64,000 nt of DNA from Obelidium mucronatum (GCA_025765595.1 JAIVFH010000006.1:434001-498000), one strand, 5' to 3'; shown: positions 21,821-33,996, numbered from the stretch's first letter. Numbers and translations: made by a program. Notes: generated by a model not told the origin, from the sequence alone.

Positions 21821-24376
21821 ATGGAGACATTAGCCATCCATCCCCTTCTCGCCTGCAAGATCAAGCTTTTAGCCTGGCTGTTGTTTCTTGTAGCAACTGC
21901 CAATGGTCAATGTTCATTTCACATATCTCCAACAAGTCCTTGTGGTTAGTTCTAAAAAAATCTTCAGAATAACATCAAGTGCCCTAACCCCTATACAGGA
22001 CCAGAGTATGCTGGATTCCCCGTCCTCACAGCCTCATTCGCCTCTGAAGAAGCCTTCGACTCATTCTTACGGACAGTTAATCCGAGTGATCTGGCATCCG
22101 CATTCAATTCAACATTTGGGTGCCACAGCCCTGCCGTTCAAACCCTCCAATACCAGACATCTTTTTGGTGCAGTAGAGCAGCCTTTGAAGGATTCCAGAA
22201 AGGTTGCCCGAGTATCGCGCCCGCAGGACGGAATAGTGCCCTCTGTATGTCCCAGTGCCAAGCCAGCTCAAACAGTGTGAAGTCTGTTCTTAATGACCCC
22301 ACTGGTTGTCCCGCTGGAACATCAACACAAATGCAAGCAAGAAATTCCTTAGTTTCAATGTTTGGGACCGCTTGTGCGAATTTCGGAACTGTTGGTTCGG
22401 CTTGTTTGGCAGCGAATGCAGCTGACAATTCTCGCTGTGGTAAGAACTGATAAATCCTGTCCAATTATTATTCTTTTTTGGGGGGCCTAATTGTGATGTT
22501 TCTTTTTATTTCCATTATAGGCTTTATTGATGCTTCCATCTCTTGTGCTTTACCTATGTATTCCGAATCTGAGTGCTGCAAAAAACTTCTTCCACATACA
22601 ACCGCACCAACTTTCGCAACACAGCCATCTCCAACACTTCCGACCGATGGTGCACAATCTGCAGCAAATGGATCGTCCACGGCGCTCGTGACTTCGACAG
22701 TGGACGGAAACAACGCCCCAAAATCTCCACTCAACGTTGCTCTTATTTCCGGAGCAGTTGTAGGCGGTGTCGTTGTCGTTGCTGCTTGCGCATTTGTTGC
22801 CGTTACAATATATCGCAGAAGACAAGCAAAGAAAGCCTTATTCGATAATTACAAACTGGAAAAACGAAACTACACCAACAACAGTAGCAGCAATTATGAA
22901 GCAAATGATGGCGTTGGTGGTAACGGCGGACCTGAGTCTGATTTCGTCAGTATTCCGGGGTTTCCTCCTGCTAATGTCTCCAAAAACGCCATTCGACCAT
23001 CCAATGAAAATATGAAGTCCAGTGCTGCTCTTCAGAATGTTGGGCTGACTTCTGGTGCTCAGCCAATGACTCCATCGGTGGTGAAACACCAACACGAACA
23101 ACTACAGACTTCAACCAAAGTGGTTCGAGTTGTCCATCCATATCGTGCCGTCTTAAGTGATGAACTGAACCTCACTGTTGGAAATGACGTCATAATGACA
23201 AAAGAGCATAATGATGGATGGGCAGATGGGTGAGTAGTAAAAAATTCTCCTTTTTTTTCAATGTAAAAAATTTTTTTATTAAAATTTTTTTGTGTCCATG
23301 TCAGGATTGATCCAGTGACTGGAGCCCGCGGAGTTTTCCCTGTGACTTGCGTTATGGATCCGGAAGAGGCATCTAAAAACAACAACAGCAAGAAGGAGTT
23401 CCGTCTGTCGGCGCGCCAATCCTCCATTTATTCAAAATCAGTTGTCGGAGGCGATGGTCGTCCTTTCAGTAGTGTCTCGTACAACAATAGCAGCATGACA
23501 AGTAGCGCAAACTTCAAGATTGGTGGTGGAGTAATGGCAAACAAGAATAATCGCATGAGTAGTAATGGAGGCGGTGCTACAAACAAAATGGTCTACCGGG
23601 TGACGCATAAATACGATGCCGTGTTGGACGATGAGCTTGATCTCATTGTTGGAAACGATATCATCATTCTTCAAGAATTTGAAGACGGTTGGGCCAAAGG
23701 CATGGAGCCAGCCTCAGGATCTGTTGGACTGTTTCCAATGTCTTGTGTTGAGCATCAGGATGGAATCATAGATCCGTCCTCGCAACAACAACAACAACAA
23801 CGCGGAAACAATACCGACAATTACAACGGCAAGTATGCCTCTGTTTATAGCAAACGTACGAGCTCCATGAGCAGGGATAGTACCCAATTCAAGACAAAGT
23901 CACTTGTGCCTTTTTCAAGTAACAATATTGCGCTGACGGGAGACAAGACGACGCTCACAGTTATTTATCCATACGAAGCTGGTGACAGCGATGAACTCAC
24001 CCTAGTTGTTGGCCGAACGCTGGTGTTGATTGAAGAGTTTGACGATGGATGGTGTGAGGGTAGAGATATAATCAACAACAGAACCGGTATCTTCCCCATG
24101 GCATGTGTCGCTCGCGGAAACAATGCAAGCTGGAATCAAAGGCGCCCCGAGGGCTTTGCAAAACGGAGAAGTTCCATTCGACAAGCACCAAAAACAGCAG
24201 AGAAGCGTTATAGAGTGATTCATCAATATACTCCGACGCAGTCAGACGAGTTGCTTCTTGAAGTTGGAAAGGAAATAGTGTTATTGAAAGAATTCAATGA
24301 CGGATGGGCCCGTGGCAAGAATCCAGAGAATGGAAAAGTTGGAATGATGCCTTTGATCTGTGTTGCCGAAATTTAA
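21821..24376 (+). CDS. Single-pass membrane protein with signal peptide, Cys-rich ectodomain and four cytoplasmic SH3 domains, 4 exons
   Basis: Exons are 21821-21944, 21999-22439, 22521-23229 and 23305-24376 (781 aa). Residues 1-29 form a good signal peptide (KLLAWLLFLVATANG). The ectodomain begins CSFHISPTSPCGPEYAGFPV, aligning with the upstream paralogue, and has further Cys (ALCMSQCQ, SESECCKK). A Thr/Pro/Ser stalk leads to a transmembrane helix at ~258-283 (VALISGAVVGGVVVVAACAF) and then YRRRQAKK. Four SH3 domains lie at ~395-455, 520-575, 640-695 and 725-781, all with DELxL, DGW and the closing proline. The first is split by an intron after DGWADG, exactly where the paralogue's first SH3 is split. 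Head-to-tail spacing of 146 bp and shared intron positions show a tandem duplication. Function is not known; a receptor or adhesion scaffold is inference. Confidence 0.87.
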
Positions 24377-24496
24377 GAACGTTCGACACGCCAAAATCTT
24401 TCTTTTTGTTTTATTATTGCATCGTTGTTTTTTCAAGTATTCCTGGCGCTATTATCCAATAAAATCAATTTTCATTATGTATAGTGACCCATTGAG

Positions 24497-26157
24497 TTAT
24501 CTTGCTGTGAACTGAACCCCAAAATCTGTGCATTCCCTAACCATATTAAACTCATTCACCTTCAACTCCATATTTTGATCAACCAAATGGAATTTGAAGC
24601 TTTTGATTAAGTGTCCAATCACAACCGAAATCTCCAACATGGCAAGATTTTGTCCTGGACACTTCCTCAGCCCATGTCCAAATGGCGTAAAACCATACCC
24701 AAAACCCATTGGTCCAGGTGATGGCTCCATATGCAAGAATCGGTGAGGATTGAATATCAAAGGATCTTGCCAAACGTTTTCATCATGATGATTTGATATG
24801 AATGTGAACATGAGTTCGGCTCCAGCTTTTAAAGTGTGACCTTCAACGACCATATCTTCCTCCAAACCACGAGTGACCATTGGTGCGATACTATAAATTC
24901 GATTTGCTTCAAGAATCGCAGCATTGAGAAGTTTCATTTTCTTGATGGAATCGTCAGTAAATTCATTCTCTTGTCCAAGAGCTTGAATAATCTCGTCATG
25001 AATTGCATCACATACAGCTGGATGTCGCGCTAATTCATACAACAAAAAAGCCATACTGTTGCGCGTAGTATCGTGGCCACCAATAAGAGCTTCTTTCGCG
25101 CATGCTACTGCATGCTTGAATGTATGTTCAGAATCTCCTGAAGATGCAAGGGAGAGATATATCGTTGTAGCTAGATCGCGTGCTTGGAGTGGGTTGTTTG
25201 CGGGTTCAGATTCCAACATTTTTTGAATCCCTCTAATTTGCTTTTGAATGATTTAATTTTTTTAATGCATGCTTGCGGAATGGTAAGAGTATAAATTCTT
25301 AGCTCACCTCCTCTACAAAGTCTTGCATCTTGTTGATATGTCCGATTCTGGCAGGCAGGGTGCTTTTGAGCCACGGAAGATTGTTGTAGAGTAGTGAAGG
25401 CGTCAGAATAAAGAAAACCCAAGTTGAGGAGTATCTTTCCAACATTTGAACAAAATCGTCTTTCCAAGATTGGCCACTGGGATTCGAGGAGTTTTCAATG
25501 ATTTTTTCAGCAGTACCACGCGAATCGCTCAACACTAAGTCGGCAATAATGTCGGCGGAAATTGCTGTCACCAGTTGATTTCCCAAGATTGGGTTCTTGC
25601 CTTGTGCCAAGTCCAATAACTTTGCACACACACTGATCATTTTGGCATTCAGCTTTGGAGCAAGCGATTTAAGGAATCCCGGACGGCCAATCCCTTCAGC
25701 GAAGAGCTCTGTGCAAACAGTGACAGTTCAGAAACGATTCCGATCCAATTTAAAACTTAAGTGTACTTCTCGAATGCTTCCACGAAGGTACATGATCATT
25801 CAGCACAATTCCAATTTCATGCATTCCAAGTATTTTAGAGGTTTCAACGTCTGATTTGGACTTGCGAGTTTTTAAGGAACTGGACCCAAGGAAGGTCTTG
25901 ATTGCATCAGCTCCACGCAAAAGATAGAATGTCGAGCCGAAAATAGTAGCCTCCACGACATTGCCTTCAATTCCTCGAAAAGCAAGCCTTGGAATATCTT
26001 TTGGCAGGCCAATGAAGATCAGGAGGTGTCCAATTATTGGCCACCCATACTTTGCCATCGGAGGTCCGCCCTTTGTTTGCCGCGGCCAAGATTTCAGCAA
26101 GAATGCGCCAATTGATGCAACAAGGGTTGCAATTGCAGTTGTAAACAAGGTTGGCAT
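24497..26157 (-). CDS. Cytochrome P450 monooxygenase, 3 exons
   Basis: Exons on the minus strand are 25767-26157, 25308-25708 and 24497-25240 (511 aa, normal for a microsomal P450). An N-terminal hydrophobic anchor (LFTTAIATLVASIGAFLL) precedes a Pro/Gly hinge (KGGPPMAKYGWPIIGH). The I-helix is EALIGGHDTTRN (oxygen activation), the K-helix ExxR is EANR, the PERF-like stretch is NPHRFLH, and the heme loop is FTPFGHGLRKCPG with the cysteine ligand. It would use a P450 reductase at the ER; the substrate cannot be told. The acceptor of the last intron (CAAAAG) is weak, but the frame is kept. The upstream in-frame TTG at 26175 was not used as a start. It is the last host gene before the transposon-rich region. 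Confidence 0.9.
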
Positions 26158-26893
26158 TTGGGTTATATGATTCAATTATAAAAAAAAAATATCTCGCGAT
26201 TAGAATTTGGACAAGTAGAATTTGGGAAGGTTATTGTACAGTAGAAGTTGTTTTAGCAAAGAAGTTCAACACAGAGCATTCATGGAGTTTTCTCTCAAGC
26301 TTTGCAATTGGAGATGTATCCTCAGCGGACATTGAGATCAATGGCTTGGCATCCTCAAAAACATCAGATCCAGCAAATCTGCAAATTTGACCCGCATCAA
26401 AAAATATAATAAATATGCTTTGTCACAACCTGGCAGCATCCAACCAACTCTTGCCCAACTGGAAAAAAGACTCAAAAGTCTAACTGGGCCAAATTGAAAG
26501 AATTGATCACAGCTTTCACCAGCAAAAGGATCCCCAGCAAGTTCTGGATCCACAAGAATTTTATACCATGCAAGACTTTTGGGGAGGTTCTTGTCCAAGT
26601 TTGGCAGTGCAAATTGGCAAATTCTTTTTTCCCAGTATTGTGCACTTAATTTCTGTGAACACAGCCGCACTAACACAGGTGCACTAAAAGCATCCTGCTA
26701 GCATGCTTATTTCTTGTGCAATTCCAGCAAGTGTGTTTTGTTTTCACCCCACCTCATTTGAATTTCTTTCAAAACTTCAGCATGGTTTTGTCAGAGTTTT
26801 ATCCCTTTTTGGCGCATCTTGGCACAGCAAAAAAGCTGTTAAAAAAGGCAGGGTGGGCATCTGTTACAGAAATCAGTTTGTTAATCAAAATTT
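26158..26893. other. No gene recognised
   Basis: AT-rich sequence beyond the P450 start. A minus-strand open frame at 26338-26676 has no recognisable motif. This marks the transition from host genes to transposon debris. Confidence 0.4.
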
Positions 26894-27418
26894 TTGATGG
26901 ATTTGAACAGCAAGTTTGATTCAATTTTTATGGATTGCTGTTCTGGCCATTTTTTGCTTGCTGCCCATCCTATTAAGAATTTGGGTATTGTGTATTTCCA
27001 TGCAACAAATCCTGTTCCTAAGCAGATCCATTTACTTGGATCAACAGACGCATTGGAGCCGGACAGTGCAAATGGAAAACCTCAAACTGGTTGGATCTTC
27101 AAGTTCATGGGAAAATCACTAGTATTGTCGAGATCTTGTAAGCAAGGACTTGTTACTGTGGATTTGCAGCTGAGCATTCTTGAAGTTCCTTTCCTGTTGG
27201 ATTTGTGCAAAGATTTGAATATCAATGTGACAATACCAGTGGCTATGTTCAGTGATAATACTGCTTTTGATGAGCAAGTGCGTGAGAACAAAAGAACTGA
27301 AACTAGCAAGTGGATAAACCAAAGGTATTGGAAGGTGCGGGAATTCTACATAGAAGGTATGATTGATTGCAATCATATTACTGGCCCTTCAATCATTGTA
27401 GATGCACTGGTATGACAT
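26894..27418 (+). pseudogene. Ty1/copia RNase H fragment (family B)
   Basis: The frame holds copia RNase H landmarks: GWIFKFMGKSLVLSRSCKQ (the strand before the TEAE motif, here decayed to SILEVPFLLDLCKDL), MFSDNTAFDEQV (usually DNQSA), then NKRTETSKWINQRYWKVREF, which matches the SRTKHIDIRYHFIRE helix, and a closing DALV. It is closely related to the minus-strand fragment at 52018-52380. No RT or integrase lies next to it, so it is an orphan 3' fragment. Confidence 0.6.
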
Positions 27419-27897
27419 ATTTACAAGGAGCAGCAACTGAAAAACAGTTAGATGGTTGTTGACCATGGTTTGCTTGGATGTTGTATCGGGGGAGTTCATC
27501 TAGACAGGCAGCTTTAAGTGAAGTCTAATTTAATAAAGTCTGGTTTATTGTTCAGAACTGGGGGAGTCTTGGAATCTGTAGGTGTGTGGAGCATGACCTT
27601 TGATGTCCTAGAAAACACCCCCGTGTTTAAAAGTTCTGAAGGTATAAAGGAACAAACATGTGGAGAAGTGTGCTCGTGCACAATACTTCACCCTTGTTGC
27701 TTCTGCGCACGTACTATAGTGAGCGGCACTCCCAATTCGGACTGGGCTGTCCAATAGGCCTAACGGTGCTCCGAATGCGCTTCCACTTGGATTCACAGCT
27801 CCTAACGGCTTTTTGAGCCCATCGCTATATACTCAGCTACCATAGATGACAACGCGAATACTCCTTGTTTCTTACAGAACCAAGATACAGCAGCACA

Positions 27898-28150
27898 GGT
27901 CCAATTTGGTCCCAACTAGGGGTCTGACTAGTACGATTTGGGCCAAATTAGGGGCTAGTCTGATTAGGAGCCAAATCGGCCACAATTAGGGGCCCTAGTA
28001 GCGCTCCTAATTGCAAATGAGCTAATAGGACTGCTCCTAATAGCATTAATCTGCTCCTTGTAGGGCTCCTAATACCATTTTGCTCTGCCAATTAGAAACT
28101 AAATGGTTTTAATACAAGTTGTAGTAGGACTCCTACTGCGGCCCTATTAG
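27898..28150. repeat. Cluster of CCTAAT/ATTAGG motifs, possible transposon terminus
   Basis: At least eight copies of CTAAT(A/T)G-type motifs in both orientations (GCTCCTAATA, AATTAGGGG, CTAATAGGAC) occur within 250 bp. A similar stretch (TCCTAATAGGACCCCTAG) lies at 51182-51225. Dense short motifs in both orientations are typical of subterminal regions of DNA transposons. Confidence 0.45.
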
Positions 28151-28492
28151 CACTTTTACTTTTCAAACACCAAGAAAAATCTAAAATTAATTCATTTAAA
28201 GGGTTAATAAAAGTTAACAAGAATTTTTTATTCCACTATCCAAAAATCAAAGAAAAACTATGAAAAACTATGAAAAACCATGAAAAATCAAAAAAATCAA
28301 AGAAAACAAAAGTCCATACTTTTTCAAGATATTACTTGGTGGTGTTCTTAAGAGGTCATCAGGAAACCAGGCCAATGCCTTGAAACAAATAAAAATGCAT
28401 TTAAATTCATTAAAATGACGTAAATGGGAAATATGAACCAGAGTAAATTTTTAAGTACATCCGCAATACAAGAAATCATTAAAAATGCATTT

Positions 28493-28515
28493 CCAATATA
28501 TTTCCAATATTGGAA
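28493..28515. repeat. 23-nt hairpin, copy 1
   Basis: TCCAATAT, 7-nt loop, ATATTGGA: a perfect 8-bp stem. Same total length as the other copies at 34-36 kb. Confidence 0.75.
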
Positions 28516-28696
28516 ATGATTTCAATCTCCGGGAGGCATTTCCAGTGATCGCGTCAATTGGAAATATTACAGAATCATTTATCATCATTCGAAATAGACA
28601 GAATTAATAACCTGCATTGAAACTAAAAATTATGGATAAAACTGATTTATTGTGTATTATTCAGGATCACTGTCAAACCTTTCCTCTTCAACCTCC

Positions 28697-29263
28697 TCAT
28701 CTACAATTACACGACTTTTGAGGGCAGAATAGAACCACATCACTTTTTCTCACATTTGCTTGACACCATAATATCTGCGTTTTTGCCGTAAGTAACTGCT
28801 GAAGAGCAGCCTTTGTTGAAATTCCCTGTTTTATCCAGTGCGACACGCTTGAGAATATGATGGGTCTAATATCATTAGTAAGCTCAACATTTAAGACCAA
28901 GCAATCACAACTTTACCATTGCTGCGCAATAGAACATAAATCCGCAGGTCTCCGACAGCTCGCCAAAATTGCAGATGCTAACGACTCGTTCTAAGATACT
29001 CTGCGCAACAACCAGGAAGGGTAGATTCAAGAATTGCGAATGCAAACGCGGTGGGCCATCGTCATGCGGTGTAGAAATAAACAGATACCTACAAAATAAG
29101 TTGGTAAATACGCTACAACAGGAGAAATACTCACTTCGCATCTGATGAAATCAAGGCCTAAGCAACGAGCCAATTCCTTGTCTTCCAGAAGTACCGATTG
29201 TTTGCTTTCAAGAACCGCAACGTTTCGAAAAGAACATAGCTTGCATGTTCTCGAGTGCATCAA
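28697..29263 (-). other. Unrecognised minus-strand open segments
   Basis: Overlapping frames include a Cys-rich start (MMHSRTCKLCSF) and a protein-like stretch FISTPHDDGPPRLHSQFLNL joined by a plausible GTGAGT...TTGTAG intron (about 29105-29150). I do not recognise the product and cannot build a continuous reading frame. It may be remains of an element gene. Confidence 0.25.
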
Positions 29264-29299
29264 ATTTGCTGATTGACCGTTAGCAGTAATTATTAAATA

Positions 29300-29886
29300 A
29301 ATGAAGTAATGACGTACAAACTAAGGGAGGCGTAACTCACCTGTCGTGTCTGCGAAAGACACAAGTTGTCTTGTAGACACAGGCGGCACAGCCGGCGTTG
29401 GAACAGAGCTATTGGTAGGACGGCCGTCTCTTCTATCTGTTTGGAAAGAGGATTCTGGAACAGCGTGCTGGCATGGAGGTGTTGGATTTGAGCCGAGAAG
29501 AGAAGATTAAAACGAAAAACCTAAATTGCTAAAGCATACGTTTGCTGCATGCCATTTTGGGACAAGGAAGACATCAGTGGAGCTCTTATTAATAGATATG
29601 GTGGTTATTAAATTGATTATGGGTTTGTAAGTTAAAACCTGGGGTCTCGTTTCTGGGCAGCCTGTCTCCTTCATAGATGGACTCCAACTTATGCAAAAGT
29701 GATGCAGATACATACACACCTCCGATTTTCATTGGGACTTTGGTCATGTATGGACCATTGTTGTTGTGTTTTTTTCACTAATTTTTGCAACTACTTTTTT
29801 GTTGTAAAAGCACGTCCGAGCACACATCAAATTGGCAAGAGAGATATTAATTGCAATCTGGGCCTGAATGGTTTCATGGTCTACCG
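29300..29886. other. No gene recognised
   Basis: No coding region is supported. Open frames on either strand are short and lack motifs. Confidence 0.35.
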
Positions 29887-30060
29887 TGTCCCCATAGCGA
29901 GCCAGACCTTGCGAGCCACTAACGGGCCGCTTAGCAGGCCGCTTGCGACCTGTGGGCAACCTGCGTGCGAGCCGCTAACCAGTGGAAAGCCAGCCGCGTC
30001 GCAGTTAGTTCACAGGCCGCAAGCCAGTTGACAGCCAGCGGAGAGCCAGTTGAAAGCTAG
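29887..30060. repeat. GC-rich subterminal repeat region of an unrecognised element, copy 1
   Basis: Multiple near-copies of GAGCC, AGCCAGTTGA and CCGCTTGC in short order, beginning at GTCCCCATAGCGAGCC. The reverse complement matches 50965-51150 (ending GGCTTGCTATGGGCAC), which lies at the same distance downstream of a second copy of the same element gene. I take this as one end of a DNA transposon. Confidence 0.55.
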
Positions 30061-30239
30061 TCGTTACTTTATTTTGAAAAAGGTAAAGAACAATGAGCAG
30101 AAAAGTTTTAAAACCATAATATATGTATTTAAAGTAATAAACAAAATCCAAAGTACCAACAATAAACAAAAACAAAAAAGGATGCACAAAGTTGAAATAA
30201 ACAAAATATTGAAGAAACAATAAATAAAAAAACCCCCGA

Positions 30240-33200
30240 TCAGCTTGCTTGCGCTTCCTTCCTGAAGCGGCTCCCGCCAATACGCCTTCTTGACATGTTG
30301 GTTGTTTGCAAAGGCCCGAAGCACCACATACGTCTCTGGCTTGCGCTGATGGCGGCTTTGCCCTGCCTTGTAGAAGTGCAGATGGTAGTATGCTTGGATG
30401 AAGCTGCCAGAATTGTGGTTTTCGTCAGGAACACCAGTATGGAAAGACAGCTTTTTGGTCCATTCAGCAAAATGACGTTTCGCTAATTCAAAAGTAAACG
30501 TCAATCCGCTGTATGTCGCAAAGAAGCACTTGTACTTCAAGAAGATCTATAGCAAAGTCAGAAAACGCAGATAACACTCAATAAACATGCAATCACCTTT
30601 TCAGCTCCTCATTGTACAAATGGAGCCCAACGTACACATGTCCAGACTCCTTCTTGTCAGGGAAGTTGACCAACCCAGTCTCCTGCTTGACCCTTGCCGG
30701 GATCTTGTCCTTTCGTATGTTCCCTTCAGCCAACAGCTTGCAGTAGATGATTGCATACTTCATCACATCATCGACTTGCTTCTCCTTCACTCCTCCTGAA
30801 TGTCCCGCTGGTCAAAACACAATTGACGACTGCGTCGAAGTTGACTCCATCAAATCACGGCGGGAGCTGCCGGAGCCAGAGCTTGGAAGCATTGGAGTTG
30901 AATACAATTGGGATGACAGTGGGGTCACAACGGCAGGGCGAGCGAACACTGGTTGCGAGACTATGAATAAAAAGGCAGTTAGTACCCCTTCCCTGCTCAA
31001 ACAAATCACAACACACTCACTGCTTCCGGCTTTGATGTCAATCTGTCCAAAGACAGCTGTGTATTGAATTACAAATGACGATCGTCCAAAGCCATTTTCG
31101 TCAACAAGCTCCACGTAGTCACAGCAGATACCCCTTGCCAGGAATGCTGCGTGACTTGAGAGGACCTTGATGATGTCACTTGGACCTAAAACAGAGTTAA
31201 TACTCTGAGGATTTGAGGAAGCAACAGCGGAAGACAGGATCCACTTACCTAAAACATAGCGGTCTTTCCGATCCAGCACATACGGAATTTCAACAAGCAG
31301 CTTTGTCGACTTGTCCGCAATAAGAGTGACTCCGATTTTGGCTTTCGGCGGTTCTGGTGCTGGACTTCCGTCGGCTTCCTCTGCTGAATGTTGTTAGCCA
31401 AGCAATAAAAACCAATCTCTCACCATCATCGTAATCCAAAGGAAAAGGCTGCGTATCTCTAATGCAGCTGCGGATAGAGCCAGACGACTGCGGCTGGCTC
31501 GACACTTGTTTGTCTTTGTCGTCATCTTCGTCTTCATCCAAGTCTTCGTCATAACTGCGAGCGTCCTGTCTATCAGACTCGCTTGAGGATGCATTGACAT
31601 CTCGCTTGAGGATGCATTGACATCATCGTCATCAGCGCCATTGTCTGCGTCACTTTCAGATTGGATTCCCTGTTCGTCTGGTGAACTTACAGACCCTGTT
31701 GTGTGATTTAAATAATTGAAATTGAAGAAACCCCATTTTAACAACGCTTACGTCTTCTGCGCCTTTCCATAGCGGTCTTATCGCGTTTAGCAGAGCTGGG
31801 CGTCTTGCTGTTGGTTTTGCGCACGGGCTGTTTGGCTGGTGTTGGCGATGCTTGGCGCTTAGTCTTGGACATTAAAAATAAAGAAACATACCTGCAATCG
31901 TTGGACCAACAATTACAACATCGTCGTCACTTTCCTTTTCTTCGTCATCGGAAACGTGGAGAATAAAGCCACTCTCACTCCCATCTTCGCGTTGGCGTTG
32001 CTCCCTGCGAACTTCATTCCTGATCGCTTCCTGCAGGTCGATCCACGACTCCCGCAGTGGGACCCTGTTCAAGCGCTCCGCATTCTTTGATCCATCCACG
32101 TTTTGTTTTGCTGGGCTCTGGGTACAGTTGTGTGGTAAAACGCACCTTGAACTTGTTGTTCACATTCTTGCAATCTATAACAGCAAAAAACAGAGCTTTA
32201 GCAATACATATACACTTAAAGTCAAATAAAGCATTACCGTAGATGAATCGCGGCATTAGTTTTCTTGCTATCTCAAGGTCCAGCTCTTTTTCGTCAGGAT
32301 ACATGACACCAAACCCCACTTGTCCAGCCAGAGCTGCGAGGTCTTCGTCTGTAAGAAACTGAAAAGAATCGACAGTTTTTTTCAGTGTTGTTAAGACAAT
32401 GGGGAAGTCCAGGTGTACAACAGTCATTAGCTGTTTGTCATTTTCTTTCAGGTGATAGTTGTACACCACTGGCGCAAAGTTAGTATTCAACATACTTAAA
32501 TAAGGCATGTTAGATATAGTGGGTAGGATAGTGTAGAATGATGAATAAACATTACATGATTATATGCGGCACCAGCTCTCGCATTGCGTCTGTGCATGCG
32601 ATGGGTGCCAATTTTGAGATGTTTGGGTAAAACACGTGCCCGTGGATTGTCTTCCAAAGTTACTTGAGTGACTTGGGGTTAACGGAGCCATCCGCGCGCG
32701 GCTTGGTTATCCATTGGTAGCCGCTAATCCACGTCCCGTCTGCAACTGAGGGGAGAGAAAACAGAACATTGATGAAGTGTCTGCAGTCACGACTGTTGCA
32801 GATATGGTCCAGCAGACCTGCGACTGTGCTTGGGTCTCCTGGGGCTAATGGATGTTCGGACATTGTAAATCTTCTTTAAACCAAAGTCTTTTAAAAACAA
32901 CCCAAAGTTTTTTTATTCGTGAAAAGACAAACGGAGAGTAGGGAAGGAATGGAATAAATAACCCACATATACTCTCAGAAGTCTGCCCTGTATTGCCCAG
33001 GCGTGTACAATTCCCCATCAACAATTGGGAGCCCTTCCATGAGTTCCCCATCAACCAAAACCATCCGATCAGGTCCCCAATCCAATCCCACATCCGAACT
33101 TGAATACGACAGTATTTCATCATCGTCGTCCTCCGCTTTTGGTGTTGGTCCAGGAGATCCACCAAATCTGTCATCCCCACGATTCCATCCAGTGCCAACA

Positions 33201-33593
33201 GGTTCCATCTTCACTTGTTCTTTTGATTCCATCTTCATCTGTTCTTTTGATTTGTATAATCCTTTCGACAGATTGAGCCGTATCTGCGCTTTTGGCTTAG
33301 TGTTGCTTGGACCAGCATTGATGTACTCCACATCTGTTGATCTCCTTGACGCTGTCCCTTGATCAAGCCGAATTGTTGCCTTTGGTTTCTTCGAGTTAAC
33401 TCCGTTGGACAGGACCATCTTTAATCTGACCCCCCTGCTTCGATTTTGGTGCTTGTCGACGCAATCCTGGTTTGGCACACTGGCTCGGCCACGGTGCCTT
33501 GGTTGAATCCACGATTTCCTGAGGATTGGCTCGCAATCGTGTTAATGGGGACATAAAATAAATAGTAAGAGAAGAAACACACACATACCACAA
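30240..33593 (-). CDS. Multi-exon gene of an unrecognised transposable element, copy 1
   Basis: Minus-strand open segments separated by short introns run from about 33593 to 30240. In order: a basic/acidic segment (TKPKAQIRLNLSKG, then EDDDDEILSYSSSD); ISGYQWITKPRADGS; a region with DLAALAGQVGFGVMYPDEKEL; a strongly acidic part (DEDEDDDKDK); LDRKDRYVLG; FLARGICCDYVELVDENGFG; VDDVMKYAIIYCKLLAEGN; and a C-terminal block LAKRHFAEWTKKLSFHTGVP ending near KAYWREPLQ. I do not recognise the family and do not claim a transposase. A second, degraded copy lies at 43743-44446 plus 50611-50760, and both have the same GC-rich terminus downstream. That indicates an element gene rather than a host gene. Small in-frame tandem duplications (31579-31624 and about 33205-33255) are present. 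Confidence 0.5.
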
Positions 33594-33748
33594 TCAGCAA
33601 TCAATGAATCATGCTTGCTGTTTCAGCAGGGAGGCCAACAAAGATTAATGCAGCGATAGGGGATTGTTGTACAGGTGCAGTTTGACATTATTTTCGTCCC
33701 GCCAAAAGTGTCTTAACAAAAAAATGGCAAAAATGCGCAGTTGGTAGT

Positions 33749-33932
33749 GATGAATGGGCTTTCTCATTCTCCTACGTTGCAGATACGCAGATGATGAACG
33801 GGCTTTCTCATTCTCTCTTTCCTGCGGCGCGAGTTTGTTGTTTGATTCAGTGGTGATGAATGGGCTTTCTCGTTCTCCCGCTCCCAAACACTTCTATGCA
33901 GATGACAAATGGGCTTTCTCATTCTCTCTGAT
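33749..33932. repeat. Four copies of a ~23-bp motif (GATGAATGGGCTTTCTCATTC)
   Basis: Near-identical copies start close to 33749, 33793, 33854 and 33901 (one has GAACGG, one GACAAATGG). Spacing is irregular (44-61 bp), so this is a motif cluster, not a regular tandem array. It lies between two unrecognised genes. Confidence 0.7.
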
Positions 33933-33996
33933 CTGTGTTTCTCACTGTCGACGCAAGGGGCGCAAAAACCAAGTTCGTAAATGTGAGTTTTGTTAT

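Noticed and set aside
26158..26175. N-terminal extension of the P450
   Set aside because: It begins with TTG, not ATG; the ATG at 26157 gives a normal membrane anchor.
29699..30031. Open frame over the GC-rich subterminal repeats
   Set aside because: Translation of the repeated GAGCC/CAGTT motifs; no conserved protein signal.
33749..33932. CRISPR-like array
   Set aside because: Only four copies with irregular spacing in a eukaryotic, intron-rich context; no cas genes.
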